DNA of 19,827 nucleotides from JBHGBB01 sp041946755 (GCA_041946755.1 JBHGBB010000048.1:1-19827); one strand, 5' to 3'. Shown: positions 6,707 through 15,280, counted from the first letter of the stretch. Notes: a model not told the origin generated them from the sequence alone. Translations and numbers: made by a program.

Positions 6707-8650
6707 TCATTTTATGGTATACAATTCATAACCATTAACCTCGGTTATCTTCGTTCCATATTTCGCCAAGAGGTCAGAGATAACCGAGTCTCGGGTTGGA
6801 GTTGCTGGGAATACCAGATGGGTTATCGACCAATCATGAAGCTGAGTATATATCTGGTCAGCGGTATAATGCCGCGCAACTAAATCGTCTAGGGGCGAAA
6901 TATCAAACTCGCTACTTGCCAGATATCTTCGATCGCAATAGAGCGCTGCATATCCTCCGGGAAGTAAAACTTTTGTATTCTCCGGAAGATTAGTATTCAG
7001 ATATTCAAACATCGGATATATCTTGATATGATCTTCGAGATAATCGGCTTGATGCTGCTTCCCAAGAACCGGTATCCAGGACTCTTTAAAATCCTGGACG
7101 AAAGCGATTTTCATATGGATAAACGTCGCTAGCATAATCAGGCATAATAAAAAAATGAAAAAAGTCGGACGAAGCAGCATCGATCTTGGTTGGAATTGCG
7201 ATATTCGTTCTATCGCTAAAACCAACGCATAACTGATTACTATCGCTAGTATTGGATATGTCGGATAAATGAATCTGCCATCGGAACCGCCTTCAACTAC
7301 AGCATAAATCAGCCATGCGATTAAACCATAGCCGGTTAGCCATTTTATCTGCCGGGATATCTGCTTAATAAATAACAGCGGAATACAGACGATAAAGAAC
7401 GCGGTGATGATACCGTTACCGTTAATATTAATCGAAATAAACGAGTTCCATATCCGGTCGATAATAGCTCCAAAACTCATGGGGGGTAACGACCTGATTG
7501 AAGCGAAATTCTGTCCGGCGATATCATATGGATGCGGACTGGTAAAGAATCTTGATAATAAGGGATATATCGGATTATGGGTATAGACATAGTTCCGGAC
7601 TAACCAAGGAAAGACTGGTACTACAAGGAAAAAGCTAGCTGCTAGAAATAGGAAGACAGCATCATACTTCTGGCTTCTGACTTCTGACTTCTGACTTCTA
7701 ATCAAAGTCGCTATCCCAAGTAAGAATGGATAAAACATAACCGCAATCAATTTGGTGCTGATACCTAATCCGCAGAATACCGCGGCAAGATAGAGCCATC
7801 GGTTCCGATTGGTTTTCGGGGATACTTCCCAGACCTGGTTCGTTTCATTCTGATCATAATTTATTACATTCTCTTCTTCTATCTTCAAAGCAGGAACCTG
7901 CTGCCATTCGAACCAAGCGAAAATCGCTAATACCCCAAACAGCATCCACCAGTTCTCATTGAATGCTGAACTGCTCATCCAGCTCACTTGCGGTAAAGTA
8001 TAAAATATCGCAGCTGCAAGCATCGCGATTAATGGATTCTCGGTATGTTTCCTGGTAAATCCATATACCGCAATAGCGGTAAGTATCGCTGCCAATGCAT
8101 GGAATAGTTTCGGGATGATGCTATTCCCATCAACCATTGCCTGACCGAGGGTATAAATCATTTCAGCGTTTAAGGCATAGGTATAATAGATGGTATACGG
8201 CACTTCAGCAATCCGATGTTCCAGCAGAAAATAATGCGGGATAGTTTGATGATATTGCAGGGAATCATGCCTTACTTCAGGAGTTAACGCGCCAAGAAGA
8301 TTTAGTATAACCACGATGAGGATTACGACTAACAGCATCGATTTGGAGATAATGAATCTAAAAAAGTGGAATGGGCCTCGTTTGCGAAAGATTTCTGATA
8401 TCGGCAACCGTTTGGTATAAAACAACATCACCGTTATCGCGAGCATAATCAATGCGATGAGCCATGGATAGAGACAGGAAATCAGGCCGAGAAATAATAT
8501 GAGATAAGCGAAGATTCCAAACCCTAATCCGGTAGCGAAAGCGAACCGGAGTGTAAACGAGGCCGGATTGAGTCGGAATAACCGGAGGATCCGGTCTCCT
8601 AATAAATAGGCGATGAGAATAAGCCAACCTGCGGTAAATAGTTCTAACAT
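6707..8650 (-). CDS. Polytopic GT-C type glycosyltransferase (PMT/ArnT-like)
   Basis: This 647-residue protein has about 12 hydrophobic segments. The first large loop after residue 120 carries PEVRHDSLQYH (124-134), matching the acidic catalytic loop of GT-C enzymes that transfer sugars from polyprenyl phosphates. GLGISTK (294-300) and PWLVRNYVYTHNPIYPLL (348-365) are further conserved-looking motifs of this group, and a soluble extracytoplasmic domain ends the protein. Residues about 317-328 (RSQKSEVRSQK) derive from a heptanucleotide array in a cytoplasm- or periplasm-facing loop. ATG 8650 lacks a good ribosome site; GAAGGA lies about 40 bases upstream, so a slightly longer product from a non-ATG codon cannot be excluded. 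It is the third gene in the glycosyltransferase cluster. Confidence 0.8.
   Translation of the reverse strand: MLELFTAGWLILIAYLLGDRILRLFRLNPASFTLRFAFATGLGFGIFAYLILFLGLISCLYPWLIALIMLAITVMLFYTKRLPISEIFRKRGPFHFFRFIISKSMLLVVILIVVILNLLGALTPEVRHDSLQYHQTIPHYFLLEHRIAEVPYTIYYTYALNAEMIYTLGQAMVDGNSIIPKLFHALAAILTAIAVYGFTRKHTENPLIAMLAAAIFYTLPQVSWMSSSAFNENWWMLFGVLAIFAWFEWQQVPALKIEEENVINYDQNETNQVWEVSPKTNRNRWLYLAAVFCGLGISTKLIAVMFYPFLLGIATLIRSQKSEVRSQKYDAVFLFLAASFFLVVPVFPWLVRNYVYTHNPIYPLLSRFFTSPHPYDIAGQNFASIRSLPPMSFGAIIDRIWNSFISININGNGIITAFFIVCIPLLFIKQISRQIKWLTGYGLIAWLIYAVVEGGSDGRFIYPTYPILAIVISYALVLAIERISQFQPRSMLLRPTFFIFLLCLIMLATFIHMKIAFVQDFKESWIPVLGKQHQADYLEDHIKIYPMFEYLNTNLPENTKVLLPGGYAALYCDRRYLASSEFDISPLDDLVARHYTADQIYTQLHDWSITHLVFPATPTRDSVISDLLAKYGTKITEVNGYELYTIK
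7668..7700 (-). repeat. Heptanucleotide array (TTCTGGC + TTCTGAC x3) inside the 647-aa glycosyltransferase
   Basis: One variant unit (TTCTGGC) and three perfect TTCTGAC units plus TTCTA are translated on the minus strand as RSQKSEVRSQK. The unit and orientation are the same as at 5533-5564, 2.1 kb away in the neighbouring gene. Confidence 0.95.
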
Positions 8651-8695
8651 ATGGTTACGAATAACGCGAATGGCAGCGAATGACTCGAATCCTTC

Positions 8696-9913
8696 TTATC
8701 CGCCAACTTCGGTATCATTTGCCGTATTCGCTATATGCTTTTTCGGAAATAGAATAATCAGCACCGAGACCCACCCGATGAGAATACCGAATAAACTCAA
8801 ATAATGGTATAGGTAACTGGATTGCGGTAATACGGTTACCGTACATATCTGATATCCGAGATTAACTAAAATCCAGGATACCACCAATCCTAATTTAGCG
8901 GGCTGATTTGCTATTTGGAACCAGAAACCTACTACCACCAAATAGACAAGTAATAATAATATAAAATGATGGATTTCAGTAAAACTGAGTAATATCGGTA
9001 ATGTTCCAACAGACCAAACATATTCTAGCGTCAGCCGAAATCGCGGTTCAGGCATCAATCCGGTACGATACACCGTATATATCCATGCAACGAGCAGAAT
9101 GAGTATGTTCAAGCCAAAAAAAGTTTTCCCGAATTGAGGTATTGTCGGAAATAGCCGATTACCGGTTTGACTCCAAAACGCATAAAGAGAAGTATTATTC
9201 GATTGCAACCCATTGGCATAAGAAGATTGCGCGATCTGGAATAATGATTGGAAATATAATACTTGTTTCTGTATTCCGAAAATCGGGATGGTTAGCAGCC
9301 AGAGTAAAAGCACAGTACTGATAGCGATTCCGACCAATTTATATTCTTTTTTTAATAGCCAATATCCGATGACCAGGACTGGAAAAGCTTTCATTGCAGT
9401 AGCTATCCCTAAAAGTACTCCTGCGATTGCATATTTCTGCGCTAGATAATACCAGAACGATAACCCTAAGAGAAATAATAAGATTAAATTCACTTGTCCA
9501 GTCTGTAGAGTTACAATCAGCGGATAAAAATAGAGGATACTGATTAACAATAAGCCAAACAACCAATAATAGCCGGATGAAGGCCAAACGCGGGTTCGTT
9601 TAATCCTATAGAATCCACCCCAAACAATCGCTAAGACACATACCAGATTCAGGATTATCCAAACGGTTTTCGCTGCTGAATATGATAGCAACCGAAATGG
9701 GATCATGAACAGCCACCAGGAAGGTGGATAGATGCCAACCTGTTTTTCACTATTCGTTCCTAGATATTGGTTCCAATGATAGTAGGCATCAAAATCTATC
9801 CCGATACGGGCAAACGATTCCCAAATTCCGGCTACCGCGAAATTTAGACATACCGCTAATACCACGAATCCGAATAGAACCTTATAGAGTGGTCGATTAA
9901 ATATCGTTTCCAT
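8696..9913 (-). CDS. GT87/DUF2029-family polyprenyl-phosphate-dependent glycosyltransferase (copy 2)
   Basis: This 405-residue polytopic protein has the DUF2029/GT87 pattern: acidic first loop GIDFDAYYHW (Asp40 and Asp42 are candidate catalytic residues), YPP at 62-64, TGQVNLI (138-144) ahead of a helix, and GIATAMKAFP (169-178). GT87 includes mycobacterial PimE, an alpha-1,2-mannosyltransferase; the sugar here is unknown. It starts only 3 bases after the stop of the upstream paralog (TAA TCT ATG) with no visible Shine-Dalgarno, so translational coupling is likely. It is colinear with its neighbour throughout, consistent with tandem duplication and divergence. Confidence 0.88.
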   Translation of the reverse strand: METIFNRPLYKVLFGFVVLAVCLNFAVAGIWESFARIGIDFDAYYHWNQYLGTNSEKQVGIYPPSWWLFMIPFRLLSYSAAKTVWIILNLVCVLAIVWGGFYRIKRTRVWPSSGYYWLFGLLLISILYFYPLIVTLQTGQVNLILLFLLGLSFWYYLAQKYAIAGVLLGIATAMKAFPVLVIGYWLLKKEYKLVGIAISTVLLLWLLTIPIFGIQKQVLYFQSLFQIAQSSYANGLQSNNTSLYAFWSQTGNRLFPTIPQFGKTFFGLNILILLVAWIYTVYRTGLMPEPRFRLTLEYVWSVGTLPILLSFTEIHHFILLLLVYLVVVGFWFQIANQPAKLGLVVSWILVNLGYQICTVTVLPQSSYLYHYLSLFGILIGWVSVLIILFPKKHIANTANDTEVGG

Positions 9914-9916
9914 AGA

Positions 9917-11170
9917 TTAAATATTAATCGTTTGAGGTATTTTGCGTTTTCGAATAATGATAGTTCCCAATCCCAGCCAGAGAACTACCCCACCCAGCAT
10001 TTCGATATAATAAAACAGATAATACTTTGTTGGGAAAACCGTTTTATCGATAATATGAAACCCATACGATATCAGGAGCCATCCACAGAATACCAGGATT
10101 TTCCCTAAACTATTCGCGTCTTTTCCTGCGGCAATCACCGCAACATATCCGATTAATACGAAAACAAAATGATGGCTTTCGGTATAAATCGACATTAAAG
10201 GGATACAACTAATCGCAAACGCATATTCGATGGCATAATCGATTGGCGATTTCTGTTTCCGGCGTGGAATAACCAATAATACCGATAAACCGACTCCAAT
10301 CGTGACTATATATTGTAGAATCGATGCCGGGATAAAGGGTGGAACCAATCCATGCACCTGGCTTTCCCGGAGCATGGCAAATAGCGAGATATTCCCCTGA
10401 TAATTCCAATGGGTTTGGATATATTGCGAATATCGAATAGTTTGTTTAACCCAGGTAATATGCATCGGTAATCCTAAAATTAAAATGGTTAGCAAAGATA
10501 TGGTAATAATAGTAGCTATAGCTGCTATTGCCAGTTTATATTCCCGTTTCCAGAGCCAATAGATGATTAAGAATCCCGGTAAGATTTTGATCATAGTAGC
10601 TATCCCTAAGATTATCCCACTCAGATATTGCCGATTGCGATAGAAGTATAATAACGATAATCCGAGCAAAACTAGAATCAGCACATTCGCCTGCCCTTTG
10701 AACAAGGTCGAAATTACCGGGCTATAAAACAGGGTAAGTAAACATACTAGCGTTAGATATAAATAGGGTACTTCCGGTGGGCGAACTCGGTTAAGCCATT
10801 TAATCGCTTGCCAGATAAAAAGGAACACCAAAAACGCTTGCAGCGCTCGCCATACATGCTGCATGATGGCAAATGGAAATAAGGTAAACGGTTTAATCAC
10901 CAGTCCCCAAAACGGCGGATAGTTTATCCAGGGTAAAGTACCGTCAGCGATTTTCGGATTCAGGTATTTCGCCCAATCATAATATCCGGTGAAATCGATC
11001 GACTGTTTCCATAGTGTCGGCTGGATTATCGCGTTAAACGCGAAATCAGCTAACGCAGCGAGTATCGCGGTCCAAGCGAGATATTTTAACCAGGGATGGT
11101 GAATGAACTGGTTCCAGGTTCCATTTGGTTTGCTACTACTACTTCTTTTTTCATTGTTAGATAATGACAT
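9917..11170 (-). CDS. GT87/DUF2029-family polyprenyl-phosphate-dependent glycosyltransferase (copy 1)
   Basis: This 417-residue polytopic protein is first in the minus-strand cluster. After a polar N-terminal tail (1-25) and a helix come SIDFTGYYDW (57-66, with Asp59 the candidate catalytic acid), NYPPFW (83-88), KGQANVLIL (158-166) and GIATMIKILPGFL (189-201), the same motif order as the adjacent copy. It probably transfers a hexose from a lipid carrier on the outer face of the membrane. A candidate promoter lies in the divergent 167-base spacer shared with the copper ATPase. The start ATG 11170 is not preceded by a strong ribosome site (AAGGA is somewhat far upstream). Confidence 0.88.
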   Translation of the reverse strand: MSLSNNEKRSSSSKPNGTWNQFIHHPWLKYLAWTAILAALADFAFNAIIQPTLWKQSIDFTGYYDWAKYLNPKIADGTLPWINYPPFWGLVIKPFTLFPFAIMQHVWRALQAFLVFLFIWQAIKWLNRVRPPEVPYLYLTLVCLLTLFYSPVISTLFKGQANVLILVLLGLSLLYFYRNRQYLSGIILGIATMIKILPGFLIIYWLWKREYKLAIAAIATIITISLLTILILGLPMHITWVKQTIRYSQYIQTHWNYQGNISLFAMLRESQVHGLVPPFIPASILQYIVTIGVGLSVLLVIPRRKQKSPIDYAIEYAFAISCIPLMSIYTESHHFVFVLIGYVAVIAAGKDANSLGKILVFCGWLLISYGFHIIDKTVFPTKYYLFYYIEMLGGVVLWLGLGTIIIRKRKIPQTINI

Positions 11171-11211
11171 ATATAGAAATAATAATCCTTAACCGATTTA
11201 TTTTACTATAC

Positions 11212-11239
11212 ATAATAGTATATTTTCCTAATCTCGCAA
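11212..11239 (-). promoter_or_regulatory. Candidate promoter for the glycosyltransferase operon
   Basis: On the minus strand, TTGCGA (complement of 11234-11239) and TATTAT (complement of 11212-11217) are 16 bases apart, about 40 bases upstream of ATG 11170. The -10 region overlaps a small inverted repeat (TACTAT 11204-11209 / ATAGTA 11215-11220) that could be an operator. The region is AT-rich, so chance matches are possible. Confidence 0.35.
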
Positions 11240-11280
11240 AGGTTGACCGGGTAAAAAACGATTGTGAACAGGAATTTTAT

Positions 11281-11310
11281 TTGTTACGGCTGCGCAAAAA
11301 GCGGTACAAT
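11281..11310 (+). promoter_or_regulatory. Candidate promoter for copA
   Basis: TTGTTA (11281-11286), an 18-base spacer and TACAAT (11305-11310) resemble a sigma70 promoter. The start near 11317 gives a leader of about 20 bases consisting mostly of the Shine-Dalgarno. I see no clear CsoR or CueR operator around it. Confidence 0.4.
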
Positions 11311-11317
11311 AAGATTA

Positions 11318-11330
11318 GGAGAGGAGGTGG
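11318..11330 (+). promoter_or_regulatory. Strong Shine-Dalgarno that fixes the copA start
   Basis: A 13-base purine-rich run (GGAGAGGAGGTGG) contains AGGAGGT at 11322-11328, 9 bases before ATG 11338. The reading frame is open upstream to 11164, but those 58 codons are not domain-like and overlap the divergent promoter region. Translation therefore starts at 11338, exactly at the YHS domain. Confidence 0.85.
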
Positions 11331-11337
11331 CTCGATT

Positions 11338-14058
11338 ATGGCAAAGGTGAAAGACCCGGTTTGCGAAATGATTATCGAAGATTCGGAAGCCGCTGATACC
11401 GCGATATATCAAGGGAAAAAATATTATTTCTGTGCGAAACATTGTAAACAGGTTTTTGTGGCTGCGCCGGAGAAATATTTAGGAACTGATACCGCGAGCA
11501 ATTCGGAGCCGGAAAAAAAAACGCTAGATTCTGAGTTGCAGCAGCCGCATACCGCAATATTACCGCTGGCTGGAATGAGTTGCGCTAGTTGCGCGATAAA
11601 AATCGAGAAATCGCTGGCGAAATCTCCGGGGGTTACCAGTGCATCAGTAAATTTCGCTGCTGAACAGGCGAAAGTTATTTATGACCCACACCTGACGTCC
11701 GTTAATCAGCTTATCTCAACGGTTAAAGATGCCGGGTATGAAGTTATCATCGATAAACTCGATTTGCCGATATCGGGAATGTCATGTGCATCCTGTGTGG
11801 CTAAAATCGAGACCGCGCTCCGCCGGCATCCGGGAATAATTTCAGCAAATATCAATTTCGGAACTGAACATGCTACCGTCGAATATCTGCCTTCTCAGAT
11901 ATCTCTCGGTGAAATTAAACAGGTTATCGCAGCCGCAGGACCGTATCAGGTTTTAGAAATTATCGCCGCTGACCAGGAACGATTGTTCCGGCAGCAGGCA
12001 TATCAAAAGCTGAAAACCAAATTTACTATTAGTCTAGTGCTAACCGCCTTGGTGATGGTTGGCAGTATGTCGCATTACCTCCCCTACTTGGAACACATAC
12101 CATATCAAACCCTGAACTATATACTCTTTATTTTAACTACTCCGGTATTATTCTGGGCTGGGAATCAATTTCTACGCGGGTTCTGGTCAGCTACCAAGCA
12201 TCTCACCGCAGATATGAACTCATTGGTTACGGTCGGTACTTTTGCCGCGTATCTCTATAGTCTATCGATAACCTTGGTACCGCAATGGTTTATTCAGCAT
12301 CAGATATCTCCTGAAGTATACTTTGATACTACAGCCACCATCATAACTCTGATTTTACTGGGGAAACTCCTGGAAGCCCGGGCGAAAGGACATACCTCTG
12401 ATGCTATCCGCAAACTTATTGGATTACAGGCGAAAACCGCTAGAGTTTTTCGAGATAACCAAGAACTCGATATTCCCATCGATGAAGTTAAAGTCGGTGA
12501 TATTATTTTGGTTCGTCCGGGAGAAAAGATAGCAGTTGATGGAGTGATTATTGACGGTAGCTCGACTATAGATGAATCGATGGTAACCGGAGAGAGTCTA
12601 CCGGTAGAAAAAAATGTTGGAGCAACAGTTATTGGTGCAACGATAAACAAGACCGGAGCGTTTAAATTCCGGGCAACTAAGGTCGGGAAAGAGACGATGC
12701 TCGCCCAGATTATTAAGTTGGTGCAGGAAGCACAAGGGGCGAAAGCGCCGATCCAGCGGTTAGCGGATATTATTTCCGGGATTTTTGTTCCGATAGTTAT
12801 TGGGATAGCGATATTAACTTTCCTGATTTGGTATCTCTGGGGACCCCAGCCTTCGATTTCGTATGCCTTATTAACTTTCGTTTCGGTGCTAATCATCGCC
12901 TGCCCTTGTGCGCTCGGATTAGCGACTCCAACTGCGATTATGGTTGGTACCGGCAAAGGAGCAGAACTGGGGATCCTGATTCGGAACGTTGAATCCCTGG
13001 AGACCATGCATAAAATCGATACCATCGTTTTCGATAAAACCGGTACCTTGACAGAAGGGAAACTTAAAGTAACCGATATTATTTCGGATTGCGTTCCTGC
13101 CTCCGCAGGAATGACGTCATTCCCGCGAAAGCGGGAAGCGGAATCAGAATTGCTAAGTATAGTCGCATCGTTGGAAAAAGGGTCGGAACATCCGATTGGT
13201 GAAGCAATAGTAGCTGCAGCGATAGAGAAAGGGATTCCCCTAACCGACCCGGTAGAGTTCGAAGCATATCCGGGGTTAGGGATAACCGGGAAAATCGATC
13301 AGACTCCGATTCTGGTGGGTAATATCAAGTTTATGGAAACGCAGGGGGTAGCTATTGATACAATTAAAGACCAGGTTTTAGGTTTAGCGCAACAAGGGAA
13401 AACGGTTCTGATTACTGCCAAGGATAAAGAGATTATCGGATTAATTGCTGTTGCCGATACCATCAAACCCGATGCAAAAGATACGGTCGAAATGTTGCAC
13501 AAGCTGGGGTTAACCGTTATGATGATAACGGGAGATAATCAGCAAACAGCGAATGCGATTGCCACCCAGGCTGGAATAGACCGGGTTATATCCGAGGTGC
13601 TGCCGTATGATAAATCGAATCAAATCAAACGGTTACAGCATGATGGTAAAAAAGTCGCTATGGTTGGCGATGGGATAAACGATGCCCCGGCATTAGCGCA
13701 ATCGGATATTGGTATCGCTATCGGAACCGGAACCGATATCGCTATCGAATCGGCTGATATAACCTTGATTGGCAATAACTTAAGAAATGTTGTCACTGCT
13801 ATCCAGTTAAGTAAGAAGACGATAAATACTATCAAACAGAACCTATTTTGGGCTTTCTTTTATAATATTATTGGAATACCGATCGCTGCCGGAATACTTT
13901 TCCCCTGGTTCGGTGTATTATTAAATCCGATGGTTGCAGCCGCGGCGATGGCGTTCTCTTCTGTTTCAGTAGTCAGCAACTCGTTACGATTACGTAACGC
14001 GAAAGTAGTGGAGTTAGACCGAACGAGATCGATCTCGTTCGGTGCAACTCCGGTATAA
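11338..14058 (+). CDS. copA: Copper(I)-exporting P1B-type ATPase with N-terminal YHS domain
   Basis: This 906-residue protein pumps Cu(I) out of the cytoplasm. Domains: YHS metal-binding domain (about 1-50; VKDPVCEM, then FCAKHC), HMA1 (73-136, Cys82/Cys85 in GMSCASC), HMA2 (141-209, Cys150/Cys153), then the ATPase core. Visible motifs are TGES (417-420), CPC (522-524), DKTGT with phosphorylated Asp566, SEHP (616-619), and GDGINDAPAL (777-786). TM7 Asn843 in FYN and TM8 Met871/Ser874-Ser875 support Cu(I) selectivity (P1B-1). Oddities: residues about 585-600 are translated from a double-hairpin repeat between the P- and N-domains, and the last ~16 codons run through a perfect palindrome. An M50 protease follows 33 bases downstream. 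Confidence 0.93.
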   Translation: MAKVKDPVCEMIIEDSEAADTAIYQGKKYYFCAKHCKQVFVAAPEKYLGTDTASNSEPEKKTLDSELQQPHTAILPLAGMSCASCAIKIEKSLAKSPGVTSASVNFAAEQAKVIYDPHLTSVNQLISTVKDAGYEVIIDKLDLPISGMSCASCVAKIETALRRHPGIISANINFGTEHATVEYLPSQISLGEIKQVIAAAGPYQVLEIIAADQERLFRQQAYQKLKTKFTISLVLTALVMVGSMSHYLPYLEHIPYQTLNYILFILTTPVLFWAGNQFLRGFWSATKHLTADMNSLVTVGTFAAYLYSLSITLVPQWFIQHQISPEVYFDTTATIITLILLGKLLEARAKGHTSDAIRKLIGLQAKTARVFRDNQELDIPIDEVKVGDIILVRPGEKIAVDGVIIDGSSTIDESMVTGESLPVEKNVGATVIGATINKTGAFKFRATKVGKETMLAQIIKLVQEAQGAKAPIQRLADIISGIFVPIVIGIAILTFLIWYLWGPQPSISYALLTFVSVLIIACPCALGLATPTAIMVGTGKGAELGILIRNVESLETMHKIDTIVFDKTGTLTEGKLKVTDIISDCVPASAGMTSFPRKREAESELLSIVASLEKGSEHPIGEAIVAAAIEKGIPLTDPVEFEAYPGLGITGKIDQTPILVGNIKFMETQGVAIDTIKDQVLGLAQQGKTVLITAKDKEIIGLIAVADTIKPDAKDTVEMLHKLGLTVMMITGDNQQTANAIATQAGIDRVISEVLPYDKSNQIKRLQHDGKKVAMVGDGINDAPALAQSDIGIAIGTGTDIAIESADITLIGNNLRNVVTAIQLSKKTINTIKQNLFWAFFYNIIGIPIAAGILFPWFGVLLNPMVAAAAMAFSSVSVVSNSLRLRNAKVVELDRTRSISFGATPV
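13094..13137. repeat. Double-hairpin palindromic repeat translated inside copA
   Basis: Left hairpin TTCCTGC/GCAGGAA (13094-13100 with 13105-13111), central palindrome ATGACGTCAT (13111-13120), and right hairpin TTCCCGC/GCGGGAA (13120-13126 with 13131-13137) closed by a GAAA loop. It is read in frame as VPASAGMTSFPRKREA. This resembles the dispersed repeats that commonly yield 'PAxAGMT' peptides in bacterial genomes; that comparison is from memory. Confidence 0.85.
14018..14043. repeat. Perfect 26-bp palindrome at the copA 3' end
   Basis: ACCGAACGAGATC (14018-14030) is followed immediately by its exact reverse complement (14031-14043). It encodes the tail residues RTRSISFG just before the copA stop. 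No T-tract follows. The ACCGAA...TTCGGT ends resemble those of the palindrome at 149-179. Confidence 0.85.
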
Positions 14059-14091
14059 TTTTGAATTTAGAATGGTGTTGGGGAGGATAAT

Positions 14092-15219
14092 ATGAATGGT
14101 GGAATTAAATTAGGCCGGATTTTTGGTATCCAAATCAAACTCGATATCTCCTGGTTTATTATCTTGTTTCTGGTAATCATCTCAATGTTAACAATTGTCC
14201 CTGAAGGACCGGATTGGCTTCGTTGGATTTGGAGCATAATCACCGCACTCCTTATTTTCGGGTCGGTACTCGCGCATGAACTGAGCCATTCGTATGTCGC
14301 AATGAAAAAAGGGATTGTTATGCGCGGGATAACCCTATTCATCTTCGGGGGAGTAGCGGAAACGTCGGAAGAACCTCGAACCGCAGCTGAAGAATTCCAA
14401 ATCGCTGCCGCTGGACCTGAGATGAGTCTCCTGATTGCTATTATCTGCTGGTCGTTAGTCGTTTTATCGCCATTACTCCATCTAGGAGAATCTACTGTCT
14501 GGATTATTAACCAGGTTAAATTGGTCAACCTGGCATTAGTAATATTCAACTTAGTTCCGGGATTTCCACTTGATGGCGGTAGATTATTCCGGGCAGTACT
14601 CTGGAAAGCTACTAAAGACATCAGATTAGCTACCCGGATCGCTAGTGGTACCGGTAGATTATTCGGGTATGCGTTAATGCTTCTCGGAGGATTATTGGTC
14701 TGGCGCGGGTTGATGTATGGTTCTGGAACCATTTTTAACGGATTTTGGCTGTTTATAATCGGCTTATTCTTAGAACAAACTGCAAGATCCAGTTATCAAC
14801 AATTACTATTACGGCAAACGTTATCCGGAATAAAAGTCAGCGCGGTTATGACCAAAACCATCGTTTCGATACCTTCAACCATGTCGTTGCAAGAAGCAGT
14901 AACCGAATATTTCTATAAATATCGATATAGCAGTTTCCCGGTGGTTGATTCCGGAATGGTTAAAGGATTCATTCGCCTCCCGGATATTAAAAAAATCGAC
15001 CATACGCGATGGAATATCGCTACCGTAGCGGATGCCATGATTCCAATGCAAGAACAATATTTAATTGATGCCGAGGTTGATGCTATCGAAGCATTAAACC
15101 AGATTATGCGGTCTGATACCAGAAAATTCATGGTCACCCAATCGGGAACAATTATCGGGATGGTAACTCTACCGGATTTAATGGCGCTATTCAAAATCAA
15201 AACCGGGTTGGGTGAATAA
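14092..15219 (+). CDS. M50 (site-2 type) intramembrane zinc metalloprotease with CBS pair
   Basis: This 375-residue membrane protease cleaves substrate proteins within or near the membrane. HELSH (62-66) supplies two zinc-ligand histidines and the catalytic Glu63; the second conserved motif, NLVPGFPLDGGR (153-164), supplies Asp161 as third ligand. About six hydrophobic segments span residues 15-228. The C-terminal part is a tandem CBS pair (about 248-304 and 312-369), which in this M50 subgroup senses nucleotides or regulates activity. GGGGAGGA (14080-14087) precedes ATG 14092. The 33-base gap after copA makes co-transcription probable. Whether it cleaves a copper-stress anti-sigma factor or misfolded membrane proteins cannot be told; no sigma/anti-sigma pair is in the window. 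Confidence 0.92.
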   Translation: MNGGIKLGRIFGIQIKLDISWFIILFLVIISMLTIVPEGPDWLRWIWSIITALLIFGSVLAHELSHSYVAMKKGIVMRGITLFIFGGVAETSEEPRTAAEEFQIAAAGPEMSLLIAIICWSLVVLSPLLHLGESTVWIINQVKLVNLALVIFNLVPGFPLDGGRLFRAVLWKATKDIRLATRIASGTGRLFGYALMLLGGLLVWRGLMYGSGTIFNGFWLFIIGLFLEQTARSSYQQLLLRQTLSGIKVSAVMTKTIVSIPSTMSLQEAVTEYFYKYRYSSFPVVDSGMVKGFIRLPDIKKIDHTRWNIATVADAMIPMQEQYLIDAEVDAIEALNQIMRSDTRKFMVTQSGTIIGMVTLPDLMALFKIKTGLGE

Positions 15220-15231
15220 TCTGCTCGGTTA

Positions 15232-15280
15232 CTTTTTATACTGTCTAAAAAGCAAAGACGCCTCAGACGCCTTTGTTTAA
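15232..15280. terminator. Possible terminator region after the M50 protease gene
   Basis: Two adjacent stem-loops occur in the convergent spacer: CTTTTTA/TAAAAAG (15232-15238 with 15246-15252), then an imperfect CAAAG...CTTTG stem (15253-15275) followed by TTTAA. Both stems are weak, so termination is plausible but not compelling. Confidence 0.3.

Noticed and set aside
11164..11337. 58-codon upstream extension of the copA reading frame
   Set aside because: The strong Shine-Dalgarno at 11318-11330 and the YHS domain starting right at ATG 11338 define the start. The extension is not domain-like and overlaps the divergent promoter region.
12300..13025. Long open frame on the minus strand within copA (241 codons)
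   Set aside because: Its product has no domain features and lies wholly antisense to the highly conserved ATPase core; it is a shadow of codon usage.
14067..14732. Open frame of 221 codons on the minus strand opposite the M50 protease
   Set aside because: Antisense to the conserved HELSH and DGG motifs, no recognisable fold, no ribosome site.
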